Shown here one piece after another: positions 1-9,100 of a stretch of 64,000 nt of DNA. The translations under genes were made by a program, and so were the position numbers. Positions within the stretch are counted from its first letter, which is position 1; each line of letters opens with the position of its first letter. Origin of the DNA: Gordonia hydrophobica NBRC 16057 (GTDB taxonomy: Bacteria; Actinomycetota; Actinomycetes; Mycobacteriales; Mycobacteriaceae); assembly GCF_001592365.1 (NCBI RefSeq), contig NZ_BCWU01000010.1, positions 93,898-157,897 on the forward strand, written 5' to 3'. The notes under the pieces are model-generated. The model ran no database searches. It was given only the letters and a program-made list of their open reading frames with translations, and had not been told where the DNA came from.

Positions 1-393
1 CAGTGCGACCAGGCCGGTCGGTGCCCGGCCCTCGCGCAGAGAATTGCGGCGCAGCCCGGCGACCGTGGTGCGGGTGGTCAGGGTGTCGCCGATATGCGGG
101 TGATGGAGCAACCGGAGTCCCCGATAGAACAGGTTTGCTTTGACGTAGTGGGTGACCAGCGTCGACTGCCCAATGGCTAGATCGGTCACCAACGCCGCAT
201 GGGCCAGCCCGGGCCGTCCGGTCACCTGCTCGGACAGCATCCGATCGAGCGGCAGCCGCAGCCGATCGCCGAGGATTGCCTGATGAGTGGTCGCCATGCC
301 CTCGGTGAGGGTGACAGACGGGGCGGTGTCGAAGACCTGACCACGGTGCAGGTCGTTGAAGTAGGGCCCACCGACTCGAACGGCGTCAGACAT
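1..393 (-). CDS. MaoC-like hydratase, C-terminal part cut by window edge
   Basis: The leftward reading frame from ATG 393 stays open to the window edge (131 codons). The protein begins MSDAVRVGGPYFNDLHRGQV, typical of the MaoC/mesaconyl-CoA hydratase (Mch) type of double hot-dog proteins, which hydrate C4-C5 enoyl-CoA dicarboxylates or similar substrates. Its ATG overlaps the stop of the upstream CitE-like gene, so the two are translationally coupled. The pairing of a MaoC hydratase with a CitE-type lyase recalls itaconyl/mesaconyl-CoA hydratase plus citramalyl-CoA lyase. The family call is good; the substrate is inference because the catalytic half of the protein is mostly outside the window. 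Confidence 0.75.
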   Translation of the reverse strand, partial: MSDAVRVGGPYFNDLHRGQVFDTAPSVTLTEGMATTHQAILGDRLRLPLDRMLSEQVTGRPGLAHAALVTDLAIGQSTLVTHYVKANLFYRGLRLLHHPHIGDTLTTRTTVAGLRRNSLREGRAPTGLVAL

Positions 394-1228
394 CTTTTCC
401 TGCTTTCCTCAGGGTTCGGCGTGCGGCCACGGCCAGGGCTTCGTCGAGCATGCGGCCATCCAGCGAGGCCGCGCCGGCACCGGTGTCGGCCGCTTGCTCC
501 AGCGCTTCGAGGACCCGTTCCGCGTCGCGGATGGCGTCATCGTCCGGGGTGAAGATCGCGAGAGCGGAGGCGATCTGCTGCGGATGGATCACCCAGGTGC
601 CGTCGAAACCGAGATCGCGGACGCGGATCTTCGTGGTGCGGTAATCGTCGTCGTCGGCGATCGTCAGGTGCGGGCCGTCGGTGACAGTGAGTCCTGCAGC
701 GCGGGCGGCGATCAGCACCCGGTCCTGGATGGGTTCCCACGCCGAGCGAGAGATCGTGGCCGAGCGGCCGAGATCCGCTGCCAGGTCGGCGTACCCGATG
801 ATCAGCGACTCCAGTCGCGGCGCTGCAGCTGCGATGGTGTCGACGTCTCGCACGCCGATCGCAGTTTCGATCAATGCGCTGATGGTGGCGGCGGAGTCGC
901 CCAGCGCCCGGTCGACGGCGACGATCTGTGCAGGAGTCTCAGCCTTCGGCAAGACGATGCTCTGCAGGGTGTCGAGCGCAGCGCAGGTCGCGAGATCGTC
1001 GTCGGCCCAGGCCGTTCCGAGCGCGTTGATCCGCACCGATACCGGTCGGTCGCCGCCGAACTCGCGAATCAGTGCCGCGGCCGCCTCGCGTGCCGAGTCC
1101 TTATCGGCCGGCAGCACCGCGTCTTCGAGGTCGAGGACCACCACGTCCGCATCTGATGCCAGAGCTTTGCGTGCTTTACGGTCATCCGAAGCTGGCGCGA
1201 CCAGCGCCACCCGGCAAGGGCTACTCAT
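386..1228 (-). CDS. CitE-like (HpcH/HpaI family) acyl-CoA lyase
   Basis: The 280-aa protein has the CitE-like TIM-barrel signatures: DADVVVLDLEDAV near the N-terminus, R-I-N-A-L-G, ALIETAIGV (Mg-binding Glu) and IGYADLAADLG (Mg-binding Asp). CitE-like enzymes cleave or form C-C bonds next to CoA thioesters (citramalyl-, malyl- or beta-methylmalyl-CoA). Stand-alone forms are not citrate lyase subunits. ATG 1228 is preceded by GGAGAGG. It is coupled to the MaoC gene downstream and divergent from an acyl-CoA dehydrogenase. This resembles the CitE/MaoC/FadE19 neighbourhood of Mycobacterium tuberculosis (Rv2498c-Rv2500c), so citramalyl-CoA lyase is the preferred guess. Confidence 0.85.
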   Translation of the reverse strand: MSSPCRVALVAPASDDRKARKALASDADVVVLDLEDAVLPADKDSAREAAAALIREFGGDRPVSVRINALGTAWADDDLATCAALDTLQSIVLPKAETPAQIVAVDRALGDSAATISALIETAIGVRDVDTIAAAAPRLESLIIGYADLAADLGRSATISRSAWEPIQDRVLIAARAAGLTVTDGPHLTIADDDDYRTTKIRVRDLGFDGTWVIHPQQIASALAIFTPDDDAIRDAERVLEALEQAADTGAGAASLDGRMLDEALAVAARRTLRKAGKDV

Positions 1229-1290
1229 GTGCTACCTCTCCAAACAAACATCCGGCCAAAACTCTCAACGTGCAGTCTTACCACCGACGG

Positions 1291-1309
1291 GTGATCAGTG
1301 AAAGATCAC
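1291..1309. promoter_or_regulatory. Inverted repeat in divergent promoter (candidate operator)
   Basis: A perfect 6-bp inverted repeat with 7-bp spacer, GTGATC-N7-GATCAC, lies in the 156-bp gap between the divergent CitE-like and acyl-CoA dehydrogenase genes. Position and symmetry suit a dimeric repressor controlling both directions. The GntR gene just downstream (2642) is the nearest candidate regulator; this link is inference. Confidence 0.4.
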
Positions 1310-1384
1310 TTGACCTCGGAGCTCGCTAAGGCATAGTTTGGCCGTACAAATACGACCCGTCAATCGAAACACAGTGTGGGAACC

Positions 1385-2536
1385 ATGAGCGAACTCAATT
1401 CGGAAGAGGAATACCTCGTCCAAACCGTCCGAGCCTTCATCGACCGCGAGGTGAAGCCGACGGTTCAGGAGGTCGAACACGCCAACGAGTATCCCGAGAA
1501 GTGGATCGAGCAGATGAAGGCCATCGGGATCTACGGTCTGGCCGTTCCGGAGGAGTACGGCGGGTCACCGGTCTCGATGACCTGCTATGCGCAGGTGACT
1601 CAGGAACTGGCGCGCGGTTGGATGAGCCTGGCCGGTGCGATGGGTGGCCACACCGTCGTCGCCAAGCTGCTGGTGCTGTTCGGCACCGAGGAGCAGAAAC
1701 AGCAGTACCTGCCGAAGATGGCGACCGGGGAACTGCGGGCGACGATGGCGCTCACCGAGCCGAGCGGCGGATCGGACCTGCAGAGCATCTCGACGGTGGC
1801 GAAGGCCGACGGCGACGACCTGGTGATCTCCGGGTCCAAGACGTGGATCTCCAATGCCCGCCGGTCCGGCCTGATCGCGCTGCTGTGCAAGACCGACCCG
1901 GCCGCGGAGCCGCGGCACAAGGGGATCTCGGTGGTGCTCTGCGAGCACGGACCCGGGTTGACCGTCTCCCGTGACCTGCCGAAGCTCGGCTACAAGGGAG
2001 TCGAAACATGTGAGCTCTCGTTCGACGGGTACCGGGTGCCTGCGTCGGCGGTCCTCGGCGGCGAACCGGGTAAGGGATTCGGACAGATGATGAAGGGCCT
2101 GGAGACCGGTCGGATCCAGGTGGCCTCGCGGGCCCTCGGGGTGGCGACAGCTGCTCTGGAGGATTCGATGGCCTATGCGGCGCAGCGAGAGTCCTTCGGC
2201 AAGCCGATCTGGAAGCACCAGTCGATCGGCAACTACCTGGCGGAGATGGCCACCAAGCTGACCGCGGCTCGCCAGCTCACCTGGTACGCGTCGCGGCGCT
2301 ACGAGAGCGGCGACCGGTGCGACATGGAGGCCGGGATGGCCAAGCTGTACGCCTCCGAGGTGGCGATGGAGATCGCGCTGAACGCCGTGCGGATCCACGG
2401 CGGCTACGGGTACTCCACCGAGTACGACGCCGAACGCTACTTCCGGGATGCGCCGCTGATGATCGTCGGTGAGGGAACCAACGAGATCCAGCGCAATGTG
2501 ATCGCCTCGCAGTTGATGGCGCGCGGCGATATCTGA
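1385..2536 (+). CDS. Acyl-CoA dehydrogenase (classical FadE type)
   Basis: The 383-aa protein has the normal ACAD length and all landmarks: an N-terminal helical domain, MALTEPSGGSD in the middle beta domain, RIHGGYGYSTEYDAER, and C-terminal VGEGTNEIQRN, whose Glu is the usual catalytic base. It would oxidise an acyl-CoA to the 2-enoyl-CoA with FAD, passing electrons to ETF. A GTG at 1376 is in frame, but ATG 1385 gives the typical MSELNSEEE start. The CitE/MaoC genes are divergent, so a short branched substrate (isovaleryl- or methylsuccinyl-like) is plausible but not shown. Confidence 0.9.
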   Translation: MSELNSEEEYLVQTVRAFIDREVKPTVQEVEHANEYPEKWIEQMKAIGIYGLAVPEEYGGSPVSMTCYAQVTQELARGWMSLAGAMGGHTVVAKLLVLFGTEEQKQQYLPKMATGELRATMALTEPSGGSDLQSISTVAKADGDDLVISGSKTWISNARRSGLIALLCKTDPAAEPRHKGISVVLCEHGPGLTVSRDLPKLGYKGVETCELSFDGYRVPASAVLGGEPGKGFGQMMKGLETGRIQVASRALGVATAALEDSMAYAAQRESFGKPIWKHQSIGNYLAEMATKLTAARQLTWYASRRYESGDRCDMEAGMAKLYASEVAMEIALNAVRIHGGYGYSTEYDAERYFRDAPLMIVGEGTNEIQRNVIASQLMARGDI

Positions 2537-2641
2537 GCCGCGTCCATCGCCTATCGTGATGATGCGGAACTGGCACAGACCTGGACTGGTGGTGAGGCTC
2601 GTCGATCAGGGCGGGTGGCGGACCGTGGCAGGTGGGGCAGG

Positions 2642-3403
2642 ATGAGCTCGCCGGGGTCGGCGGAGCCGGCGTACCGAGCGCTCGCCAATGAACTGCGCTC
2701 CCGGATCGGGACGGGGCGCTATCGAGTCGGTGAGCGACTGCCCACAGAGGCCGACCTGACCGAGGAATTCGCGCTGAGTCGGCAGACGGTGCGGCGGGCC
2801 TTCGTGGATCTGGTTGCCGAGGGCATTGTGTACCGGGTTCCAGGGAAGGGAACCTTCGTCGCCCGGGAACACGGGCGCTATCTGCGCCAGCTCGGTTCCA
2901 TCGAAGACTTGATGGCTCTCTCGGACGACACCGACATGGAGATCGTCCGGCCACTGGAGACGATGGTGGATCTGGCCGCTGCCGGGCGCCTTCGGGTCGA
3001 TACCGACAGGGTGTGCCGCCTGGAATTGAGACGTTTGCACGGGGTGACCCCGTTCGTCCTGACCCGGGTCTTCTGGCCGGAGGAGATCGGCAGACTTCTG
3101 CGGGGTGCGCAGGAACTCGTCGAGGGCGCGGTCAGTCCGCACACCATGATCGGACTGCTCGAGCCGCATCTGGTCAGCCCGATCGAGACCTGTTCACAGT
3201 CGATCACGGCGGTAGCGGCTGATGACGAGATCGCCGATGCGCTGGGCTGCCGAGTCGGGCACCCGGTGCTGAGGGTCGATCGGCTGTACCTCGATAGGCG
3301 GGACAGAGCCGTCGAGCTGGCGGTGAGTCACTTTCTGCCCGAGCAGTACACCTATCGGGTCACCTTGCGCCGGCAGTCGGGTCAGCATCCAACCCAGCTC
3401 TGA
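2642..3403 (+). CDS. GntR-family transcriptional regulator (HutC/UTRA type)
   Basis: The 253-aa protein has an N-terminal winged helix-turn-helix (about residues 8-75) with the GntR signature GERLPTEADLTEEFALSRQTVR and a C-terminal ligand-sensing UTRA-like domain (TVRR...LRRLHGVTPFVL onward). ATG 2642 is chosen over the in-frame GTG 2615 because AGGTGGGG lies just upstream. It sits between two acyl-CoA dehydrogenase genes and probably senses an acyl-CoA or acid intermediate. Candidate targets are the inverted repeat at 1291-1309 and its own promoter; neither is proven. Confidence 0.88.
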   Translation: MSSPGSAEPAYRALANELRSRIGTGRYRVGERLPTEADLTEEFALSRQTVRRAFVDLVAEGIVYRVPGKGTFVAREHGRYLRQLGSIEDLMALSDDTDMEIVRPLETMVDLAAAGRLRVDTDRVCRLELRRLHGVTPFVLTRVFWPEEIGRLLRGAQELVEGAVSPHTMIGLLEPHLVSPIETCSQSITAVAADDEIADALGCRVGHPVLRVDRLYLDRRDRAVELAVSHFLPEQYTYRVTLRRQSGQHPTQL

Positions 3404-3562
3404 TCAGCAGATCGTGGTTCGACCGGCCAACTCGTCGATGGGCACTCTGGTCTGGAGCACGGGGCGAATAGGTCGATCAGATCGGCGGACGGCGGTAGCG
3501 CTCGTCGGGGAGGGCGGGGCCGACGTCCGCAGTGTCACTACCGTTCGATCAGACGCGAACCA

Positions 3563-3594
3563 GATGGCCCCTGCCGATATCGGCAGGGGCCATC
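3563..3594. terminator. Long perfect palindrome between convergent genes (terminator)
   Basis: The two 16-base halves (GATGGCCCCTGCCGAT and its exact complement) form a long GC-rich hairpin in the 265-bp gap between the rightward GntR gene and the leftward acyl-CoA dehydrogenase. It has no T-tract, which is common for actinobacterial hairpins, and can act in both directions. The rest of the gap holds nothing I can identify. Confidence 0.7.
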
Positions 3595-3668
3595 CTCGTG
3601 GAATCGGCCGCTTCGGGCCTGCGCCCTTCGGGTCACGGACTTCTCCATCGACCCGAGGGGCTGTCTGC

Positions 3669-5813
3669 TTAGCGCGCCAGCGGATCTCGCGGAAGGCCCA
3701 GCAGGCGCTCGGCGATCGTGTTGCGCATGATCTCCGACGTGCCGCCGGCGATCGTCAGACACCGTGCGAAGAGATAGGCGTATGTCAACTCCGGAGTACC
3801 GCCGGCGACTGCTGCGGTTCCTGCCAGGTCGAGACCCAACTCGGTAATACGTTGGGAGTGTTCGGCTTTCACCAACTTCGTGACGTTGGCTTCTGGCCCG
3901 GGTCCCGCGCCGATGACTGCTCGGGCGGCCTGACGAAGATTGAGCAGACGCAGGGTGTGGTCTTCGGCGATCATCTCACCGACTCGGAGGTCTCCGTCGG
4001 TGGCGCTGCTCTCATCGAGAACCTTCACCAACTCTGCAGGCCCGAACTCGATGGAACCACTGCCACCACCGATGGATACCCGCTCATTCCCCAGTGTGGC
4101 CCTTGCGACCTTCCAGCCCTCGCCGACTTCTCCGACCACGTCGGAGTCGGGGACGAAGACATCGTCGAAGAACACCTCGTTGAACAGCGCATCGCCGGTG
4201 ATCTCGCGCAGCGGACGGATCTGGACTCCCTCGGAGGAGAGATCGATGGCCATCATGGTCACGCCCGCGTGCTTCGACGCGTCGGGGTCGGTGCGAACAG
4301 TCGCCAGACCCCACTGGCACTCGAGCGCGACACTAGTCCAAACCTTCTGTCCGGTGACCCGCCAGCCGCCGTCGACCTTCTTGCCGACAGTACGGACGGC
4401 GGCGGCATCGGAACCCGCTCCGGGTTCGCTGAAGAGCTGGCACCACTGGTCGCGGCCCCGGAGTACCGGCTCGATCCAGCGCGCTCGTTGATCATCTGAA
4501 CCCACCTGCGCGATCGTCAGGTTGACCCAGCCCGTGATCCCCAGATCCGGAAGATCGATGCCTTCGAATTCCTCCTCGATGACCAACTGCTCGATCGCGC
4601 CGGCTTCGCGGCCCCACGGCTTGCGCCAGTGGGGGACGAGGTAGCCGCTGTCGACGAGGTGATCACGGCGCTGCGCCTCCGGCAGGGATCGAACGGCTTC
4701 GGCCTCGGCCCGCGCGGCCGCTCGAAACTCGTCGGCCTCTTCCGGCAGCTCGAAGGATGCGCCGTGAGCCTCGCCCGCGCGGTATGCCGCGACGATGTCG
4801 GAGAGTGGATTGACACCGTCGGCGAGAATCGCCGCAACGGTGGTGGCCCTGCGCAGGTACAGGTGCGCGTCATGCTCCCAGGTGAACCCGATACCACCGT
4901 GGAGCTGGATGTTCATCCGGGCGTTCTTCAGCTGGGTCGGGCCCGCATACGAAGCAGCAACGGCCGATGCGAACCAAGTGCCGTCGATGTCGTTCGCGCG
5001 TGCGGCATCCCAGGTAGCCGCAATCGTCGCCTCGGTAGCGACGAGCATGTTCGCGCAGTGGTGCTTGACTGCCTGAAACGATCCGATCGTTCGGCCGAAC
5101 TGTTCACGGACCTTGGCGTAGTCGGTGGCCATCTCAAGACAGGCGAGCGCGCCGCCGATGGCCTCGGCTGACGCCAGAACACGCAGGAGACTGCGACCGG
5201 AGCGGGCTGCGCCGCTCAGGATACGGTTCGCAGGGACCGTGACACCGGCGCATGAAACGGTGCCGAGACCACGGGTCGTGTCGAGGGCGTTGGCTGCCGT
5301 GACGTCCACGCCGGCTGCGGTCTTGTCGAGTACGACGAGGTCGTCCCCGAGTGTGAGGACCAGCAGATCCGCCTCCGGGGCCGACAACACCGCACGCACC
5401 TGACCGCTGATCGAACCAGCGTCGTCGCGGGCGAGTCCGGCGGCCAGGCCGACCGCGCCGACGGTCGACCCGTCGGCGAGACCCGGCAGGAGTTCAGCGC
5501 ACAGCTCACTGCTGCCCGCGTGCGCGATGACTGCCGACGCGATCACGGTGGGCAGGAACGGTCCGGGGGCCAACTCGTGCCCCAAAGCCTCGAGCACAAC
5601 GGTCAGTTCGGCAATACCGAAGCCCGAGCCTCCGTATTCTTCGGGCAGGTGCAATCCCAGCCAACCGAGGTCTGCCGTGTCCGACCAGAACTTTCCGAGG
5701 TCGACGGGACCGTCGAGGGAGTCTCGGGCGGCCTGGCGAACAGCCTGCCTCGCTAGATGGCCGGCCGCGGCTTCGGCCAGGTCGATGTGTTCGGAAGATA
5801 TGGCAAGCGCCAT
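3669..5813 (-). CDS. Two-domain fused acyl-CoA dehydrogenase (FadE34-like)
   Basis: The 714-aa protein carries two complete ACAD modules in tandem: residues about 1-355 (HLPEEYGGSGFG; LHGGIGFTWEHDAHLYLRRA) and about 365-714 (LFSEPGAGSD; C-terminal IAGGTSEIMRN). The C-terminal motif has Gly where classical ACADs have the catalytic Glu of EGTxEIQR, as in actinobacterial heteromeric steroid ACADs. Length and architecture match mycobacterial FadE34 and related fused enzymes that act on CoA-activated steroid side chains. It is monocistronic and divergent from an acyl-CoA synthetase. The substrate assignment to a steroid or isoprenoid side chain is inference from architecture. Confidence 0.88.
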   Translation of the reverse strand: MALAISSEHIDLAEAAAGHLARQAVRQAARDSLDGPVDLGKFWSDTADLGWLGLHLPEEYGGSGFGIAELTVVLEALGHELAPGPFLPTVIASAVIAHAGSSELCAELLPGLADGSTVGAVGLAAGLARDDAGSISGQVRAVLSAPEADLLVLTLGDDLVVLDKTAAGVDVTAANALDTTRGLGTVSCAGVTVPANRILSGAARSGRSLLRVLASAEAIGGALACLEMATDYAKVREQFGRTIGSFQAVKHHCANMLVATEATIAATWDAARANDIDGTWFASAVAASYAGPTQLKNARMNIQLHGGIGFTWEHDAHLYLRRATTVAAILADGVNPLSDIVAAYRAGEAHGASFELPEEADEFRAAARAEAEAVRSLPEAQRRDHLVDSGYLVPHWRKPWGREAGAIEQLVIEEEFEGIDLPDLGITGWVNLTIAQVGSDDQRARWIEPVLRGRDQWCQLFSEPGAGSDAAAVRTVGKKVDGGWRVTGQKVWTSVALECQWGLATVRTDPDASKHAGVTMMAIDLSSEGVQIRPLREITGDALFNEVFFDDVFVPDSDVVGEVGEGWKVARATLGNERVSIGGGSGSIEFGPAELVKVLDESSATDGDLRVGEMIAEDHTLRLLNLRQAARAVIGAGPGPEANVTKLVKAEHSQRITELGLDLAGTAAVAGGTPELTYAYLFARCLTIAGGTSEIMRNTIAERLLGLPRDPLAR

Positions 5814-6090
5814 CTCGGCTGCCTTTCGATTGGGAACTCATTGCGCCGTACGGCATACGCACCTGACCCTAGATGTCAGATCATCGATACTCAAGACCCA
5901 CTACCAGTTGAACGGATGGCGCTATCCCCCGTAGTCCTCGCGCTGCGCTGTGGTTTTTGAACTGCACGTATGTCGCACCTGCCCGCATTGGAATTCATCA
6001 ACCCCCAGCATGGACATAGCGTCAGATGATCTACTATGGTCTGAGCCAGGAGTGACCTACGTCATTCGCACGAGAGATTTGGAAGTTTCT
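5814..6090. promoter_or_regulatory. Divergent promoter region with a GTGAC/TGTCA-like element
   Basis: This 277-bp gap separates the divergent fused acyl-CoA dehydrogenase and acyl-CoA synthetase genes. At 5864-5880 it contains TGAC-N6-TGTCAGA, resembling the element found upstream of genes at 43.8, 45.0, 50.6 and 53.7 kb. A second, shorter TGAC-N4-GTCA lies at about 6051-6065. The right part is relatively A/T-rich near 6020-6040. No gene fits. Confidence 0.35.
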
Positions 6091-7602
6091 ATGAGCATCT
6101 CGCTGATCTTGGACATGGCGACGTCGGGCAATCCCGACCAATCGGCCATCACGGTCGACGGAACCTCACTGACTTACGCCGAGTTCGGCGAACTGGTCGC
6201 CGGCGCGGCCACCGTCATCGCGCGGTCCGAGGCCAAGAACGTCGTCTTCCTAGGCAACTCCGGGCTGGAACTGCCGGTCCTGCTGTTCGCCTCCGCCCAT
6301 GCCGGCGTTCCATTCGTACCGGTCAACTACCGTTTGGCCACCGCGCAACTGGAGCAGTTGATCGCCCGCACCGATTCCCCGTTGGTGATCGCGGATACGC
6401 GGTACGCATCGGAGCTGTCGTCGATCCCCAATGTAATGACCACCGATGACTTCGCCGCCGCCGCGCGGGCTGCCTCGGCGGACCCCATTCCTGCTGCGGA
6501 CGTCGACCCGGACGATCCCGCGATCATCCTGTTCACCAGCGGGACGACATCGGCACCGAAGGGTGTGATCCTCCGGCACAGTCACCTGCTCAGCTATGTC
6601 ATGGGCACGGTCGAGTACGGGTCCGCGGCCGCGACGGACGGCGCGCTGATCAGCGTTCCGCCCTACCACGTCGCTGGTATGGGCACGATCCTGACGAACA
6701 TCTATGCGGGTCGGCGCTTGATCTACCTTCCCCAGTTCGATGCAGGCGGGTGGCTGGACCTGGTGCGGAGTGAGGGCGCCACCTCGGCCATGGTTGTTCC
6801 GACGATGCTGGAGCGGATCGTCGATGATCTTGCCGGTGAACCAGCTGACGTTCCCACGCTCGCGTCGCTATCGTACGGCGGTGCCCGGATGCCACGGCCC
6901 ACTCTTGAAGCCGCGGTGCGGGCGTTCCCCGGAGTCGGTTTCGTCAATGCGTACGGGCTCACCGAAACCAGTTCGACCATCGCATTGCTGGGTCCCGACG
7001 ATCACCGTGCCGCGGTGGAGAGCGATGACCCGGATGTGCAGGCACGTCTAGGATCTATCGGCCGGCCGGTACCCGGCATCGAGATCCAACTCCGTGACGC
7101 CGACGGCGTTCCGGTGGCCGATGGCGAACAAGGTGAGTTGTGGGTACGCGGACCGCAGGTCTCGGGTGAGTACATGGGGGCTGGATCGGTTCTCGATGAC
7201 GAAGGCTGGTTCCCCACGAAGGATCTCGCGTACACGGACTCCGAAGGCTTCCTGTTCATCGTCGGCCGCAACGATGACACGATCATCCGCGGCGGGGAGA
7301 ACATCGCGCCCGCCGAGATCGAGGACGTGTTGGTACACCATCCGGCAGTACGTTCGGTGGTGGTCGTCGGGGTGCCGGACGATCATTGGGGCGAAGCCAT
7401 CGTGGCAGCCGTGGTCGTCGAATCGGGGACGTCCCCCGACGCCGAGGAACTGCGCGCGTACGTCCGGGAACGTCTGCGTGGGTCCCGAACGCCGGACCAG
7501 GTCATCTTTCTCGATGCCCTTCCGGTCACTGCGACGGGCAAGATCTTGCGCAAGAACATCATCGCGGACATCGCGGAACCCTCCGCAGCGACTGGCGCAT
7601 AA
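6091..7602 (+). CDS. Acyl-CoA synthetase (AMP-binding, FadD-like)
   Basis: The 503-aa protein belongs to the ANL superfamily. It has the P-loop FTSGTTSAPKG, the A5 motif NAYGLTETSS, the A7/A8 region DDTIIRGGENIAPAEIEDVL and the catalytic lysine in TGKILRKN near the C-terminus. It would activate a carboxylic acid to its CoA ester via an acyl-AMP. The open frame extends upstream to 5950, but ATG 6091 gives the family N-terminus and follows a GGAAG. It is the first gene of an operon with a 101-aa unknown, a racemase-like CoA protein and an enoyl-CoA hydratase. Length suits medium-chain or aromatic acids; the substrate is unknown. Confidence 0.92.
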   Translation: MSISLILDMATSGNPDQSAITVDGTSLTYAEFGELVAGAATVIARSEAKNVVFLGNSGLELPVLLFASAHAGVPFVPVNYRLATAQLEQLIARTDSPLVIADTRYASELSSIPNVMTTDDFAAAARAASADPIPAADVDPDDPAIILFTSGTTSAPKGVILRHSHLLSYVMGTVEYGSAAATDGALISVPPYHVAGMGTILTNIYAGRRLIYLPQFDAGGWLDLVRSEGATSAMVVPTMLERIVDDLAGEPADVPTLASLSYGGARMPRPTLEAAVRAFPGVGFVNAYGLTETSSTIALLGPDDHRAAVESDDPDVQARLGSIGRPVPGIEIQLRDADGVPVADGEQGELWVRGPQVSGEYMGAGSVLDDEGWFPTKDLAYTDSEGFLFIVGRNDDTIIRGGENIAPAEIEDVLVHHPAVRSVVVVGVPDDHWGEAIVAAVVVESGTSPDAEELRAYVRERLRGSRTPDQVIFLDALPVTATGKILRKNIIADIAEPSAATGA

Positions 7603-7654
7603 GTCGCTGATCCGCAAACCAGTCGAATCAGCAACATGAGATAGAGGAGAAACC

Positions 7655-7960
7655 GTGTTGAAAACCGGAAGTCGTCTGCAAAGCCAGGTCTGTGACGCAC
7701 AGGTCATCATCATCAAGGCACCCGCAGGCGATGTAGAGCTTGCCTGCGGTGGCCAGCCGATGATCGACGTGACGGAGTCGCCGGCGGCGGGCTTGACCCC
7801 AGCTACCGGTCTTGACGGCGGTACACAGATCGGTAAGCGGTACGTCGACGCCGAGGACACCGTTGAGGTTCTGGTCACCAAGCCCGGCGTGGGAAGCCTC
7901 TCACTGGACGGGACGGCGCTGGACATCAAGAGCGCCAAGCCGCTGCCGTCCAGTGACTGA
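7655..7960 (+). CDS. Small conserved-looking protein of unknown function (101 aa)
   Basis: I do not recognise a named family. GTG 7655 is preceded by AGGAG at good spacing, and the stop overlaps the start of the next gene, so the reading frame is real and coupled. The protein has two cysteines (C13 and C31, the latter in LACGGQPM), a run of beta-prone segments, a DGG-containing loop and no signal peptide or membrane segment. It lies between an acyl-CoA synthetase and a racemase-like CoA protein, which suggests a helper or regulatory subunit for CoA chemistry; this is only context. A metal site or thiol chemistry at the two cysteines is possible. Confidence 0.7.
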   Translation: MLKTGSRLQSQVCDAQVIIIKAPAGDVELACGGQPMIDVTESPAAGLTPATGLDGGTQIGKRYVDAEDTVEVLVTKPGVGSLSLDGTALDIKSAKPLPSSD

Positions 7961-9062
7961 CCGCTCAAGCGAGGTGACGCCAGGAGTAGGCCCGCTTGCG
8001 GGTATCCGAGTTCTCGAACTCGCTGGGGTGGGACCCGGTCCCCATGCGGCGATGGTTCTCGGCGACCTCGGTGCCGACGTTGTACGCGTACAGCGTCCCG
8101 GCGGTCTCCCAGCGGAGGGACAACCAGCGAGTGCAGGACTTCGCAATCGCACGATCGTGGAAGCCGACCTGAAGGATCCCGAAGACCTTGTCGATATCAA
8201 ACGCCTCGTGCAAGAGGCCGACATCCTGATCGAGGGCTTCCGGCCGGGGGTGACCGAGCGGGTCGGCCTCGGCCCCGATGACGTAGCTGTCCTCAATCCC
8301 CGGTTGATCTACGGTCGAATGACCGGATGGGGACAAACCGGGCCGAGGGCTACGGAAGCCGGTCACGACCTGAACTACATCTCGACGACCGGATTGCTCC
8401 ACGCTGTGGGACGGGCGGGTGAACGCCCCGTTCCGCCGCTGAATCTCTTCGGAGATTTCGGCGGCGGTTCGATGTTCCTGGTAGTCGGGTTGATCTCTGC
8501 ACTCGTCGAACGTCAGTCATCTGGGCGCGGGCAGGTGGTCGACGCCGCGATCGTGAATGGAACGGCTGCACTCGGGCATCTCCTGTGGGCGATGCGCGGA
8601 ACCGGCCGTTGGTCAGATGATCGGGGCGAGAACGTTTTCGATGGCTCCGCTCCGTTCTACGACACTTACGAATGCTCGGACGGAAAGTACGTCGCGGTCG
8701 GCGCTCTTGAACCGCAGTTCTTCGCAACGATGTTGAAGACGCTCGAGATCGATGCGGACGAGATCGGCGCCCAGCGTGATCCTGCCAACTATCCGCGCAT
8801 GCGCAAGATCTTCACAGAGCGTTTCGCCTCGCGCTCGCGTGATGAGTGGGCCGCCCTGTTCGCGGGTGTGGATGCGTGTGTCACTCCGGTGCTGACTTTC
8901 GCCGAGGCCGAGAGTGATCCGCACAACGTCGATCGCGAGGTGTTCACTACGATCGACGGCGTCACCCAGCCTGCTCCTGCTCCGTCGTTCTCACGCACGT
9001 CAACCGCCACGCCGACGCCCCCGCCTCGGCGCGCGGTCGACATCGCAGACGTCTGGGCATGA
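7953..9062 (+). CDS. Alpha-methylacyl-CoA racemase-like protein (class III CoA-transferase fold)
   Basis: The 369-aa protein has the CaiB/BaiF fold motifs [23 protein letters not shown] and [12 protein letters not shown], plus [12 protein letters not shown], where the His and Asp match the catalytic pair region of AMACR/Mcr. Length also matches racemases (about 360 aa) rather than the longer CoA-transferases. It would invert the 2-methyl centre of branched acyl-CoAs so that beta-oxidation can proceed. GTG 7953 overlaps the stop of the preceding small gene; GTG 7974 is an alternative. A racemase is expected where methyl-branched side chains (isoprenoid, sterol, pristanate) are degraded. Confidence 0.85.
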   Translation: MTDRSSEVTPGVGPLAGIRVLELAGVGPGPHAAMVLGDLGADVVRVQRPGGLPAEGQPASAGLRNRTIVEADLKDPEDLVDIKRLVQEADILIEGFRPGVTERVGLGPDDVAVLNPRLIYGRMTGWGQTGPRATEAGHDLNYISTTGLLHAVGRAGERPVPPLNLFGDFGGGSMFLVVGLISALVERQSSGRGQVVDAAIVNGTAALGHLLWAMRGTGRWSDDRGENVFDGSAPFYDTYECSDGKYVAVGALEPQFFATMLKTLEIDADEIGAQRDPANYPRMRKIFTERFASRSRDEWAALFAGVDACVTPVLTFAEAESDPHNVDREVFTTIDGVTQPAPAPSFSRTSTATPTPPPRRAVDIADVWA

Positions 9063-9100
9063 CCCTTGTCCATTGTTCCGCAATTGTTTGGAGGAATTCC

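Noticed and set aside
3414..4499. Rightward open frame of 361 codons over the fused acyl-CoA dehydrogenase
   Set aside because: Antisense to the conserved second ACAD domain; it also runs through the palindromic terminator.
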